From the NCBI GenBank assembly GCA_015061115.1, contig SUXE01000001.1, positions 1 to 64,000 on the forward strand: DNA of 64,000 nt. Reading direction: 5' to 3'. This DNA is from Bacteroidales bacterium. Lineage in GTDB: Bacteria > Bacteroidota > Bacteroidia > Bacteroidales > Paludibacteraceae. Made by a program: the position numbers and the translations under genes. Each line of letters opens with the position of its first letter. Position 1 is the stretch's first letter. The notes under the pieces are model-generated. The model was not told the DNA's origin and searched no databases. It worked only from the letters and a program-made list of their open reading frames with translations. Below are positions 31,956 to 40,691 of this stretch, in pieces.

Positions 31956-34008
31956 AATTTTATTTGCATTATTGTTGACTTTTACATCGTGTGATAAAGC
32001 GACAACCTTGCCATTCGACTATTATCAGAACTATTGTGTTGTGCAGCTTTATGATACGCAGGAGGATGCGAAATGGACTGAGTATCTCTTTTATCATTTG
32101 TCTAAACGAGCAAAGATCAACACTTTGGTTTCGAAAGATTTTCCGACAGATGATAATCATGTGACATTGGGTGTACATATAGTAGCGGATGCTAAATATG
32201 ACTACAAAATTGATCGTGAACGTGAGGAAATCACTCTTTATGCTAAGGATGAGAATGCAATGTTATGGCTGATATATCAGTTTATTGGTGGTGCTGCGGA
32301 GTTGGATTCTCGTTTTGATGCTTCTGATCTTCCCCCAGTTATTTTGAAAATGGAGAGTCAGGAGAAAAATTTCACTTTTGAATGGAGAGGATTGTATTCG
32401 CCGTCGAATTCAGACAGTGATATGCTTTTGATAAAGGGAACCCATCATGTGGACTATAATTGGGCTTTGTGGGGACATAATCTTGGGAAAAAACTTGGAA
32501 TGAAGAGTGAGTATTATGCTGAGGTTGATGGAAAAAAGTATTCTGATCAGTTTTGTTTCTCGTCTTCTAAACTGAAGAAGGATATAGAGTCTTATATCAT
32601 AGACCAATTTGGATATGGAAAACCTGGAAAGGGGGAGAATATAACAATCATGCCCAATGACAATAGTATTGTATGTTTATGTGATGATTGTAAAAGTGCA
32701 GGAAATAAAAAAGGAAATGCTACACCTGCAGTGTCTAAATTGATTGCGTCATTGGCGGAGAAATTCCCTTATCATAAATTTTTCACGTCGGCGTATTCAT
32801 CCACTAAATCAGCTCCGAGCATGAAAATGCCTTCAAATGTAGGTGTGTTTATCAGTAGTGTGGATGTCCCTTTCTGCCGAGATTATAAATGTTCTAAGGA
32901 ATATCAGGAGTTTGAAGATTTGTGCGGTGAGTGGGGTAAGGCTGTCTCGTCAATATATATTTGGGAATATGAACGAAATTTTGATGACTATCTTACTCCG
33001 TTCCCATGTGTCAATTTTTTGAGACATAGATTTAGAATGTACAAGGAGTTAGGTGTTGACGGTGTTTTCCTAAATGGATCAGGAGACGATTATTCAACAT
33101 TTGATGATCTACAGTCTCATTTGCTTGCTGCATTGATGATTGATGTGGATTGTGATATCATGTTGGAGACGGAGAGATTCTTGAAACAATATTATCCTAA
33201 TACGTATACAACTATCATGGAGTATTATGGAGCGTTGGAGGACTTGGCATACAATAGAGGCAAAATCCTTGAAATATATGGTGGTATTGATAATGCTATA
33301 TCAGCGTATCTCGACATAAATAAATTTGAGTCTTTTTGGAAAAAACTTGATTCAGAGTCAAAGAATATTTCTGGAGATGAGAAACAACGTGTTGGCAAAC
33401 TGCTAGCCGCATTGAATTACACACGTCTTGAAATAATGCGTTGTAAGGGTAAGATAGATAAGGAATATGTCGCGGAGGCACTTGCTGGTCTTAAAGAGTC
33501 TGGTGTTAAATACATCAATGAGTCGCATGTGAAATTGGAAGATTATATAGACGCATGGGAGACGCAAGGCGTTAAAGTTGAATCTGACGATCATTTTCTG
33601 AATCAGAGTGTGGAGTCTTCGGTTGGGAATGTTGATCTTCTTACTGATGGCAAGTATGCGTTTCACTTCAATTACCATACAGGATGGCTCCGCAGCAAAG
33701 CGAATGAGTGGAGTGTCAGGATAAAGCCGGATGAGTCGGCAACGTCTTCCAACAATAAGGTTGTTGCATCATTTTTAATGTGTAACAAGTGGAGCATGTA
33801 TTTGCCGGCTGAAATAGAGATTCAACAAGATGGAAAGAAAATTGGCGGTTGGAAGGATGATGGTTCTGATGAATCGGATAAAGTAAGAAAAACGATTGAG
33901 ATCGCTTTGTCTGGTTTTGATGGAAAATCTGAACTGGATATAATATTTAGGAGAAAACAGGTCTCAAACAAAAGTACTATAGCTTGTGATGAGATTGAAT
34001 TAAGATAG
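31924..34008 (+). CDS. DUF4838-type lipoprotein, possible glycan-active enzyme
   Basis: About 695 residues. The starts 31924 and 31930 both overlap the upstream gene by about 30 bp; either opens a signal with lipobox LTFTSC. The large domain resembles DUF4838, a TIM-barrel-related family linked to glycoside hydrolases (SNVGVFISSVDVPFC; GVDGVFLNGSGDDYS). A C-terminal beta-sandwich (about 590-695) resembles a carbohydrate-binding module. It may trim or bind the polymer at the cell surface. Confidence 0.65.
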   Translation: MSMRNCILAFKILFALLLTFTSCDKATTLPFDYYQNYCVVQLYDTQEDAKWTEYLFYHLSKRAKINTLVSKDFPTDDNHVTLGVHIVADAKYDYKIDREREEITLYAKDENAMLWLIYQFIGGAAELDSRFDASDLPPVILKMESQEKNFTFEWRGLYSPSNSDSDMLLIKGTHHVDYNWALWGHNLGKKLGMKSEYYAEVDGKKYSDQFCFSSSKLKKDIESYIIDQFGYGKPGKGENITIMPNDNSIVCLCDDCKSAGNKKGNATPAVSKLIASLAEKFPYHKFFTSAYSSTKSAPSMKMPSNVGVFISSVDVPFCRDYKCSKEYQEFEDLCGEWGKAVSSIYIWEYERNFDDYLTPFPCVNFLRHRFRMYKELGVDGVFLNGSGDDYSTFDDLQSHLLAALMIDVDCDIMLETERFLKQYYPNTYTTIMEYYGALEDLAYNRGKILEIYGGIDNAISAYLDINKFESFWKKLDSESKNISGDEKQRVGKLLAALNYTRLEIMRCKGKIDKEYVAEALAGLKESGVKYINESHVKLEDYIDAWETQGVKVESDDHFLNQSVESSVGNVDLLTDGKYAFHFNYHTGWLRSKANEWSVRIKPDESATSSNNKVVASFLMCNKWSMYLPAEIEIQQDGKKIGGWKDDGSDESDKVRKTIEIALSGFDGKSELDIIFRRKQVSNKSTIACDEIELR

Positions 34009-34016
34009 AGAGGAAG

Positions 34017-34505
34017 ATGAAAAAGAATATTTTATTGACGGTGCTGTTTGCCGTTGTGATGGTATTGACATCATGTAATAAGGAGGTCGGACCGACAAAA
34101 GTGAAGGTGTTGGATCCAGTTCGACACTATCCAAGTATTGTGCGTGGACAGGATTTGAAGATGGAGTGGAGAGTCGCCAATATAGGTAAGGATCCGTTGG
34201 TAATCACCGATATTCAACCATCTTGTGGCTGTATATGTAGTTCTGGTGAGATGAATACGATTATTTTGCCGGGGTCGGAGAACACTTATGAGTTCATTTT
34301 CAATTCTGGTAAATATGTCGGTTATGTCAGCCATGTCATAAGAATGTATGGAAATGTTGATTCAACGGGAGTCATTGAGTTGGAGTTTGATACTAATGTT
34401 ATAGAACCTCATGATTCTGATTATGAAGAAATATATTATCAAGAAACCAACAAGAGAAGAGTTGAGGATGTTGAAATGTTGAATTATACGGTTGATGAGA
34501 AGTAA
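34017..34505 (+). CDS. DUF1573 lipoprotein
   Basis: 162 residues, lipobox LTSC at about 20-23, then one DUF1573 immunoglobulin-like domain. The family motif WRVANIGKDPLVITDIQPSCGC is clear, with the Cys-Gly-Cys pair. It ends the operon 8 bp after the previous stop. Function of DUF1573 is unknown. Confidence 0.85.
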   Translation: MKKNILLTVLFAVVMVLTSCNKEVGPTKVKVLDPVRHYPSIVRGQDLKMEWRVANIGKDPLVITDIQPSCGCICSSGEMNTIILPGSENTYEFIFNSGKYVGYVSHVIRMYGNVDSTGVIELEFDTNVIEPHDSDYEEIYYQETNKRRVEDVEMLNYTVDEK

Positions 34506-34510
34506 TACAA

Positions 34511-34540
34511 AGAGACGTTGTTTGCAACGTCTCTTTTTTT
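34511..34540 (+). terminator. Terminator, GAGACG-type palindrome
   Basis: AGAGACGTTG pairs with CAACGTCTCT followed by T8, just after the DUF1573 stop. It is one of the recurring GAGACG palindromes. Confidence 0.85.
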
Positions 34541-34612
34541 GATCTTGATAAAGAACAATTTTCTATTGTGTTGTTTCTGAATTCTGCATTTCGCATTTAT
34601 AATTGAAATTAG

Positions 34613-34620
34613 TATATTTG
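34613..34620 (+). promoter_or_regulatory. -7 box of hisHF
   Basis: TATATTTG, 20 bp upstream of the hisH ATG. Confidence 0.55.
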
Positions 34621-34639
34621 CGACTATATTTCGATTTAT

Positions 34640-35236
34640 ATGAAAGTAGTTATAATAAAGTACAACGCAGGAAACATATTTTCTGTGGATTATGCGCTCC
34701 GACGTCTTGGCGTAGAGGCTACAATTTCTGGCGACGCTGATGTCATCAAGTCGGCCGACAAAGTTATTTTCCCTGGTGTGGGTGAGGCAGAGACAACGAT
34801 GAACTATCTTCGTGAGCATGGCCTTGACAATGTTATTAAGAATCTTACTCAGCCTACTTTGGGTATCTGTATCGGCATGCAGCTTCTTTGCAAGAGTAGC
34901 GAGGAAGGTGGTAATGTGGAGTGCCTTGGCATTTTTGATGAGGTGGTGAAAAAATTCGTGCCAAACGAAAGCATTATCAAGGTGCCTCACATGGGTTGGA
35001 ACACTGTGACTGCCGATCCGTCGTCGCCTCTTTTCAAAAAACTTATCAATGATCCTTATTTCTATTACGTACACAGCTATCATGCTACGGTAGGTAAGGA
35101 TACAATCGCGACTACTGATTATATCAACCAGTATTCTGCCGCTTTGCACAAGGATAATTTCTATGCTGTGCAGTTCCATCCGGAAAAGAGTGGCAAAGTG
35201 GGAGAACAACTATTGAAAAATTTCTTGGAACTATAA
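34640..35236 (+). CDS. hisH: Imidazole glycerol phosphate synthase, glutaminase subunit
   Basis: 198 residues, normal length. It hydrolyses glutamine and passes ammonia to HisF in histidine synthesis. The nucleophile Cys lies in [10 protein letters not shown] and the His/Glu pair in VQFHPEKSG. It is 13 bp upstream of hisF. No hisA lies between the two genes, although hisA separates them in many genomes. Confidence 0.95.
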   Translation: MKVVIIKYNAGNIFSVDYALRRLGVEATISGDADVIKSADKVIFPGVGEAETTMNYLREHGLDNVIKNLTQPTLGICIGMQLLCKSSEEGGNVECLGIFDEVVKKFVPNESIIKVPHMGWNTVTADPSSPLFKKLINDPYFYYVHSYHATVGKDTIATTDYINQYSAALHKDNFYAVQFHPEKSGKVGEQLLKNFLEL

Positions 35237-35249
35237 AATCTGCAGGGTA

Positions 35250-36011
35250 ATGTTAGCAAAAAGAATTATTCCATGTCTCGACATCAAGGATGGTCAGACT
35301 GTGAAGGGTGTAAACTTCGTTAATATTCGTTCGGTGGGCGACCCTGTGGAACTTGGGGCTGAATACAGCCGTCTTGGCGCGGATGAACTTGTTTTCTTGG
35401 ATATCACTGCGTCGCACGAGGGAAGAAAAACATTCAAGGATCTGGTCAGACGTATCGCTGAGAACATCAGTATCCCATTTACTGTGGGTGGAGGAATCCA
35501 TGAGATTGGTGATGTCGACGCGTTGCTTTGTGCCGGCGCCGACAAGGTTTCCATCAACTCCGCCGCAATCAAGAATCCTGACCTTATAAGTGAGGTGGCG
35601 AAAGGATTCGGAAGCCAGGTATGTACTGTGGCTATAGATGCCAAACTTGACGAGAGTGGAGAGTGGACATGCTATCTTAACGGAGGTCGCGTCGCTACAG
35701 ACAAGAAACTTTTCGCTTGGGCTAAGGAGGCTCAGGAGAGAGGCGCTGGAGAGATCCTGTTCACAAGTATGAACCATGACGGAGTGAAGCAAGGTTTTGC
35801 CAACGATGCTTTGCGTGTATTGTCGGAAAGTTTGTCTATTCCTGTTATCGCTTCGGGTGGAGCAGGCAAGATGGAGCATTTCAAGGATGTCTTCACTGAG
35901 GGTAAAGCTGATGCCGCATTGGCAGCGTCGATCTTCCATTTCCATGAGATCGCCATTCCGGATTTGAAGAATTATTTGAAAGGTGAAGGTATTCCGATGC
36001 GAATCGTTTAG
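35250..36011 (+). CDS. hisF: Imidazole glycerol phosphate synthase, cyclase subunit
   Basis: 253 residues, a complete (beta-alpha)8 barrel. It converts PRFAR and ammonia to IGP and AICAR. Catalytic Asp11 (CLDIKDG) and the second Asp (VAIDAK) are present, as are phosphate-binding GGGI and ASGGAG loops. It is translated with hisH and lies 3 bp upstream of an unrelated Ntn hydrolase. Confidence 0.95.
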   Translation: MLAKRIIPCLDIKDGQTVKGVNFVNIRSVGDPVELGAEYSRLGADELVFLDITASHEGRKTFKDLVRRIAENISIPFTVGGGIHEIGDVDALLCAGADKVSINSAAIKNPDLISEVAKGFGSQVCTVAIDAKLDESGEWTCYLNGGRVATDKKLFAWAKEAQERGAGEILFTSMNHDGVKQGFANDALRVLSESLSIPVIASGGAGKMEHFKDVFTEGKADAALAASIFHFHEIAIPDLKNYLKGEGIPMRIV

Positions 36012-36014
36012 CCT

Positions 36015-37766
36015 ATGAAGAAAGCAATTGCGTATATATTAATCATTTGTGTGGCAGTGCCTTTGTTGGCATTGCTATGCTTGTTTGTATATACGTCCTT
36101 TCATGTGACCCCTACACCGCAGATAGGAAAAATTGCTTTGACTGACTCTGTAGTCCAGAAAAATGATTCCATACGTACGCTTGGAAACAACTGGGCAAAA
36201 AAAATAGGTGATGATCTCTACGTCAGCTACACAGAGGGTAATCCAGAGACGAGAGGGTATGCTTATGGAGCATTGCTGCCTGATCTGATGTCGTATCAGA
36301 AAAGTGCTCTTCTGAGAAGAATGGAGGAGACGGTGAAAGGCGAGTGGTATCGTAAGTTTTTATGTCGATTCGTGAGATTCTACAACAGTGGAATTCAGGA
36401 GTATCTGACTGATGAGCAGTGCCGTGAGTTGTATGGATTGAGTCTTGCCGACTCTAATGATTTCGATGAGTTGGCAGAGCCTTATGAACTTCAGCTGAAT
36501 CTTCACGCGGCCCATGATATCGGACATGCCATGCAGGATTATATGCTCGTCGGGTGCAGCTCATTCGTGCTGAATGGGAAGAAAACGAAAGATTCGACAT
36601 TGCTTTTCGGACGTAATTTTGATTTCTATTGTGGAGATGAGTTTGCTAAGACGAAGGTGCTTTCAGTCTGCAAACCTGATTCAGGATATGCGTTTGTTTC
36701 TGTTTCGTGGGGAGGTATGCTTGGCGTGTTGTCGGGAATGAACGAGAAAGGTTTGGCTGTATGTATCAATGCATCCAAACTTGATATTCCGAAATCTGTG
36801 GCAATGCCGATCTCGATGCTTGTGCGCCACATATTGATTCATTGCAAGAGTATTGATGAGGCGTATGCGGAGGCAAAGAAGATGAAGACTTTTGTGGCGG
36901 AGAATATCGTGATCGCGTCTGCTTACGACAATGATATGGCTACCATTGAGAAATCTCCTGAAGAGATCGAGCTATATCGCTCGTCCGACAAAGATATGTT
37001 GCTTTGCACAAACCATTTCCAGAGTGAAAAGTTTATGCAGAATGAACGTAATTTGATGAATATCAACCAGACAGATACTAAATATCGCATTGAACTGCTT
37101 GCAGAGCTACTAGGAAAAAAAGAAAAGTTTGATGCAGAAGACGCGATGGCTGTGCTGCTGAATCCATACGGCAAAGGTGGTGAGAATATAGGTTTGGGCA
37201 ATGAGATGGCTATCAACCAGTTGATTGCGCACCATTCCGTTGTCTTTGAACCAGAAAAATTGAACATCTACGTCTGCACGCAACCAAAATATTTTTATCC
37301 GTATATAAAATTTAATCTACAGGATATCCTAAATGTTGCTGTAGAGACGCACGGACGTGCGTCTAATGAACATGGAAGTGCATCTAATGATTTTGGTAGA
37401 GCGTCTGATTACAAAATTGCATGCCAATATATTTCTGTTGCTGATTCTTTAAGACAAAGTGATGATTTTGAGAAATATGGAAGATATGTTCGTTTAAGAG
37501 ATGGAGATAATTCATTTTTTGATCGTTCGTGTTTTGAACCTAGTAAAGTAAATCGGTTTTGTAGTAGTGTTCAGATACTTATTCCAGATTCGTTGGTCGC
37601 ATCTAATCCTATGTTTTTTGAAGCTCATGATATAGCAGGAGATTTATATCTTAGAAGAAACAATATAAAATCGGCTTGCGACGAGTGGCAAAAAGCATTG
37701 GAGTGCAAGATTCCAAAATTGGCACAACGTAAGGCGATAGAGGATAAAATAAAAAAATACCGGTAG
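36015..37766 (+). CDS. C45-type Ntn hydrolase / acyltransferase-like lipoprotein or membrane protein
   Basis: 583 residues. An N-terminal membrane or signal helix (IAYILIICVAVPLLALLCLFV) comes first. The autocatalytic nucleophile Cys lies in VGCSSF near residue 179, followed by FGRNFDFY and GMNEKGLAVCINAS, typical of acyl-CoA:6-APA acyltransferase/C45 hydrolases. These enzymes cleave or transfer acyl amides. Around residues 443-463 an in-frame insertion of three 7-residue repeats (GRASNEH-like) derives from a GAGACG-type repeat. The C-terminus resembles a TPR pair. Confidence 0.7.
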   Translation: MKKAIAYILIICVAVPLLALLCLFVYTSFHVTPTPQIGKIALTDSVVQKNDSIRTLGNNWAKKIGDDLYVSYTEGNPETRGYAYGALLPDLMSYQKSALLRRMEETVKGEWYRKFLCRFVRFYNSGIQEYLTDEQCRELYGLSLADSNDFDELAEPYELQLNLHAAHDIGHAMQDYMLVGCSSFVLNGKKTKDSTLLFGRNFDFYCGDEFAKTKVLSVCKPDSGYAFVSVSWGGMLGVLSGMNEKGLAVCINASKLDIPKSVAMPISMLVRHILIHCKSIDEAYAEAKKMKTFVAENIVIASAYDNDMATIEKSPEEIELYRSSDKDMLLCTNHFQSEKFMQNERNLMNINQTDTKYRIELLAELLGKKEKFDAEDAMAVLLNPYGKGGENIGLGNEMAINQLIAHHSVVFEPEKLNIYVCTQPKYFYPYIKFNLQDILNVAVETHGRASNEHGSASNDFGRASDYKIACQYISVADSLRQSDDFEKYGRYVRLRDGDNSFFDRSCFEPSKVNRFCSSVQILIPDSLVASNPMFFEAHDIAGDLYLRRNNIKSACDEWQKALECKIPKLAQRKAIEDKIKKYR

Positions 37767-37788
37767 AGACGCACGGACGTGTTTCTAG
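37341..37788. repeat. GAGACG-type repeat copies, one inside a gene
   Basis: GTAGAGACGCACGGACGTGCGTCT lies at 37341-37364 (quoted in two halves: GTAGAGACGCAC and GGACGTGCGTCT). Two diverged 21-bp copies follow to about 37420, all within the Ntn hydrolase. A second degenerate copy lies just at its stop codon (37763-37788). The non-coding 37789-37879 holds further GGACG fragments only. Confidence 0.75.
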
Positions 37789-37879
37789 ATAAACGGACGA
37801 GCATGTCAGGATATTTTGATTGACGTGCATCTAAAAAATGATCTTGTTTGTGACGAAAGAAAAACGATAAAAAGAAATT

Positions 37880-39202
37880 ATGAATAGTGTTTTTAATCAG
37901 TTGACTTTCAAACGTCAACCAGACATACAATATAAAAGTAAGGAAGAGATTGCGGCGTTCCAGAATGAGCGTCTGCAAGAGCAGATGGCATACGTCTATG
38001 CCCATTCTCCATACTACAGGAGAGTGTTTGATGAGAGCCACGTCTCGCCTGAAGATATTAAGACAGTGGCTGATCTGCAGCGTCTTCCCGTCACAACAAA
38101 GACAGAACTCCAAAAGTTCAACAACGATTTCTTCTGTGTTCCGCAGAGTGAGATTGTGGATATTGTGACAACTTCCGGCACGACTGGAGATCCAGTTGTA
38201 GTCGGCCTGACCAAACATGATTTGGACAGACTTTCTTATAATGAGTTTCTGACATTTTCAGCCGCTGAACTGACCAAAGATGACATAATTCAGCTGACAT
38301 GCACGCTCGACAAACGTTTCATGGCAGGTATGGCATATTTCCTTGGTGCTGTGGAGCTTGGCACAGGAATTGTGAGAGTCGGAGGCGGTGTGCCGCAGCT
38401 TCAATGGGACACTATCCAGAGAATCCATCCTACAACGTTGATGTGTGTGCCAAGTTTTTTGATCAAACTTGCGGAGTTCGCTGAAAAAAACGGAATAGAT
38501 TTCCATAAGAGTGGAATCAAAAAGGCGATTTGTATTGGTGAAAGTATCCGTACGAAAGAGTTCGGCTTCACAGAGTTGAGCAAGCATATCGATGAGCGTT
38601 GGGGAGAAATCAAACTCTACAACACATATGCGTCTACAGAGATGCAGACAGGATTCAGCGAGTGCTCGTTTGGTTGTGGCGGACATCACCAGCCAGAACT
38701 TATCATTGTGGAGTTTCTTGATGAAAACAATAATCCTGTTGCCGACGATGAGCCTGGAGAGGTGACAATCACACATTTGGGTGTGGAAGGAATGCCTCTT
38801 GTCAGATTCAAGACAGGAGATATCTGCTACCACCATACAGAAAAGTGTAAATGTGGACGCAACACTATGCGATTGAGCGCGGTGATTGGCAGACGCAGTC
38901 AGATGCTTAAGGTGAAGGGCACTACCGTCTACCCGCCAGCATTGTTTGATGTCCTTGATCCGTTGCCTGAGGTCGTTAACTATGTGGTCGAGGCATTCAC
39001 AAATGATCTTGGCACTGATGAGATCAGAATCTTGGTCGGAACAAATACACCATCAGAGGAGTTGCAGAAGAAGATCAAGGATCTGTATCGTGCGAAGGTG
39101 AGAGTCGCACCGATTATTGAATTCGCAAATCCTGCTGATGTGGATAAAATACGAATTGTGGAGGGACAGAGAAAGATCACAAAATTTGTTGACAAGAGAT
39201 AA
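37880..39202 (+). CDS. Phenylacetate-CoA ligase-like AMP-forming enzyme
   Basis: 440 residues. ANL-family adenylation motifs are present: TTSGTTGDP (P-loop), YASTEMQTG, and a C-terminal domain with GRRSQMLKVKGTTVYP. These are the marks of PaaK-like ligases, which activate aryl or acyl acids as CoA esters. The neighbours (flippase, YfhO) suggest a surface-polymer or lipid context rather than phenylacetate breakdown; no other paa genes are present. The true substrate is unknown. Confidence 0.8.
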   Translation: MNSVFNQLTFKRQPDIQYKSKEEIAAFQNERLQEQMAYVYAHSPYYRRVFDESHVSPEDIKTVADLQRLPVTTKTELQKFNNDFFCVPQSEIVDIVTTSGTTGDPVVVGLTKHDLDRLSYNEFLTFSAAELTKDDIIQLTCTLDKRFMAGMAYFLGAVELGTGIVRVGGGVPQLQWDTIQRIHPTTLMCVPSFLIKLAEFAEKNGIDFHKSGIKKAICIGESIRTKEFGFTELSKHIDERWGEIKLYNTYASTEMQTGFSECSFGCGGHHQPELIIVEFLDENNNPVADDEPGEVTITHLGVEGMPLVRFKTGDICYHHTEKCKCGRNTMRLSAVIGRRSQMLKVKGTTVYPPALFDVLDPLPEVVNYVVEAFTNDLGTDEIRILVGTNTPSEELQKKIKDLYRAKVRVAPIIEFANPADVDKIRIVEGQRKITKFVDKR

Positions 39203-40686
39203 TGGACAATCTTAAACAGAAGACGAAAAAGTCGATAGTATGGAATGCCATAGAGAAGGTGGGAGTGCAGTTGATTGCACTGCTTACCGGTCTGTACGTT
39301 GTCCGCAACGTCTCAGAAACAGATATGGGATTCATTGGAGCGTTGACTATTTTTGTCTCGATCGGAATAGGATTGGTAGACCTGGGATTCTCCACAGCTT
39401 TGATTCGACGGGAGAGTAATACGGATGAGGAGTATTCAGCTATATTTTATGTGAATTTGCTGATTAGTGTCGTCCTATATCTTGTAGGTTATTTCTGTGC
39501 TCCATTGATTTCAGATTGGTATTCAATACCAGAACTGACTGATCTGGCAAGATTGCTGTTCTTGATTGTCATCATCAATTCGTTGTCGTTGGTACAGATC
39601 GTCAGACATACCAAGGCGTTGGAGTTTAAATATATAGCGATAGCAAACTTGGTGGCGGTGATTGTGAGTGGAGTGGTCGCTATTTCTTTGGTTCATTTAG
39701 GATATTCGTATTGGGCGTTGGCGTGGCAGCAGATATCGTTGAGAATAACCAAGACCTTCATGCTTTGGGTTATAAAACCGTGGAAGGGGTTGAAACTGAA
39801 CCCTAGGTTTGGAGTTGTTGGTGAATTGTTTGATTTCTCTTACTTGCTTATAATCAACGGTATTGTTTCAAGTGTGACGACAAACTTTTTTACAGTTACA
39901 ATCGGAAGAGTTTTTCCAGCGTCGATACTTGGACATTATTATACAGCGGATAAATATAAGAATATAGCGAGAGATGTTATCACTCCTACCATTTCTCAGG
40001 TGGCGATGCCTGTGTTGACGGAGATCAAGGACGACAAAGTTCGTCAGAAGCAGTATTATCGCAAATTCACGAATGTCTGCGCATTGTTGATTTTTCCTGC
40101 ATTGTTAGGGTTGGCAGTTGTGTTTGACGATTTCTGTGTGTTGGTCCTTACGGAGAAATGGTTGCCTATAGTGCCATATTTCAGAATGTTGGTAGTGGTG
40201 GCTCTGCTTGATCCATTCAACGGTTTGGCGAATCAGATATTGCTGGTAGAAGGAAAAACCAAGCATTTTTTCTTCTCTGAATGTGTGCGTCATACATTGC
40301 TCATACTTTCAGCGTATATTTGTTTTATCAATTTGAGTGAATCGCATAAAGCCATGTTGGAGGTTTATGGAGGCAATGCAGTGATAAACATTATGATTGT
40401 CGCATCATTTATGGCCTGGTTTGTATGTTTGAGTATGAAGATCAAATTTATAAACAGAATCTTTCGGTATTCCATTTCAGAAATGATAAAAGATGTCACT
40501 CCATATTTGATTATATCTGTTGTGATGGTGTTGATTGTATGGCAAGCGAAATTGTATATGGATTTCGGACCATTGTTGAGAATGTTTTCAAGTGTGGCAG
40601 TGGGAGGAGTTGTGTATTTCATAGGATTGAAATTAATAAAATGTGATATATTAGACGAATTATCAATATTGAAAAGAAAAAGATAA
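39202..40686 (+). CDS. Wzx/MATE-type polysaccharide flippase
   Basis: 494 residues with about 12-14 membrane helices and the N-terminal NAIEKVGVQLIALLTGLYVVR typical of lipopolysaccharide biosynthesis flippases (MOP superfamily, RfbX-like). It would flip an undecaprenyl-linked oligosaccharide across the inner membrane. Its ATG overlaps the upstream TAA by one base (TAATG). Substrate unknown. Confidence 0.85.
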   Translation: MDNLKQKTKKSIVWNAIEKVGVQLIALLTGLYVVRNVSETDMGFIGALTIFVSIGIGLVDLGFSTALIRRESNTDEEYSAIFYVNLLISVVLYLVGYFCAPLISDWYSIPELTDLARLLFLIVIINSLSLVQIVRHTKALEFKYIAIANLVAVIVSGVVAISLVHLGYSYWALAWQQISLRITKTFMLWVIKPWKGLKLNPRFGVVGELFDFSYLLIINGIVSSVTTNFFTVTIGRVFPASILGHYYTADKYKNIARDVITPTISQVAMPVLTEIKDDKVRQKQYYRKFTNVCALLIFPALLGLAVVFDDFCVLVLTEKWLPIVPYFRMLVVVALLDPFNGLANQILLVEGKTKHFFFSECVRHTLLILSAYICFINLSESHKAMLEVYGGNAVINIMIVASFMAWFVCLSMKIKFINRIFRYSISEMIKDVTPYLIISVVMVLIVWQAKLYMDFGPLLRMFSSVAVGGVVYFIGLKLIKCDILDELSILKRKR

Positions 40687-40691
40687 AAAAT

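Noticed and set aside
34484..35945. Long minus-strand frames opposite hisH and hisF
   Set aside because: They mirror the conserved plus-strand genes and match no family.
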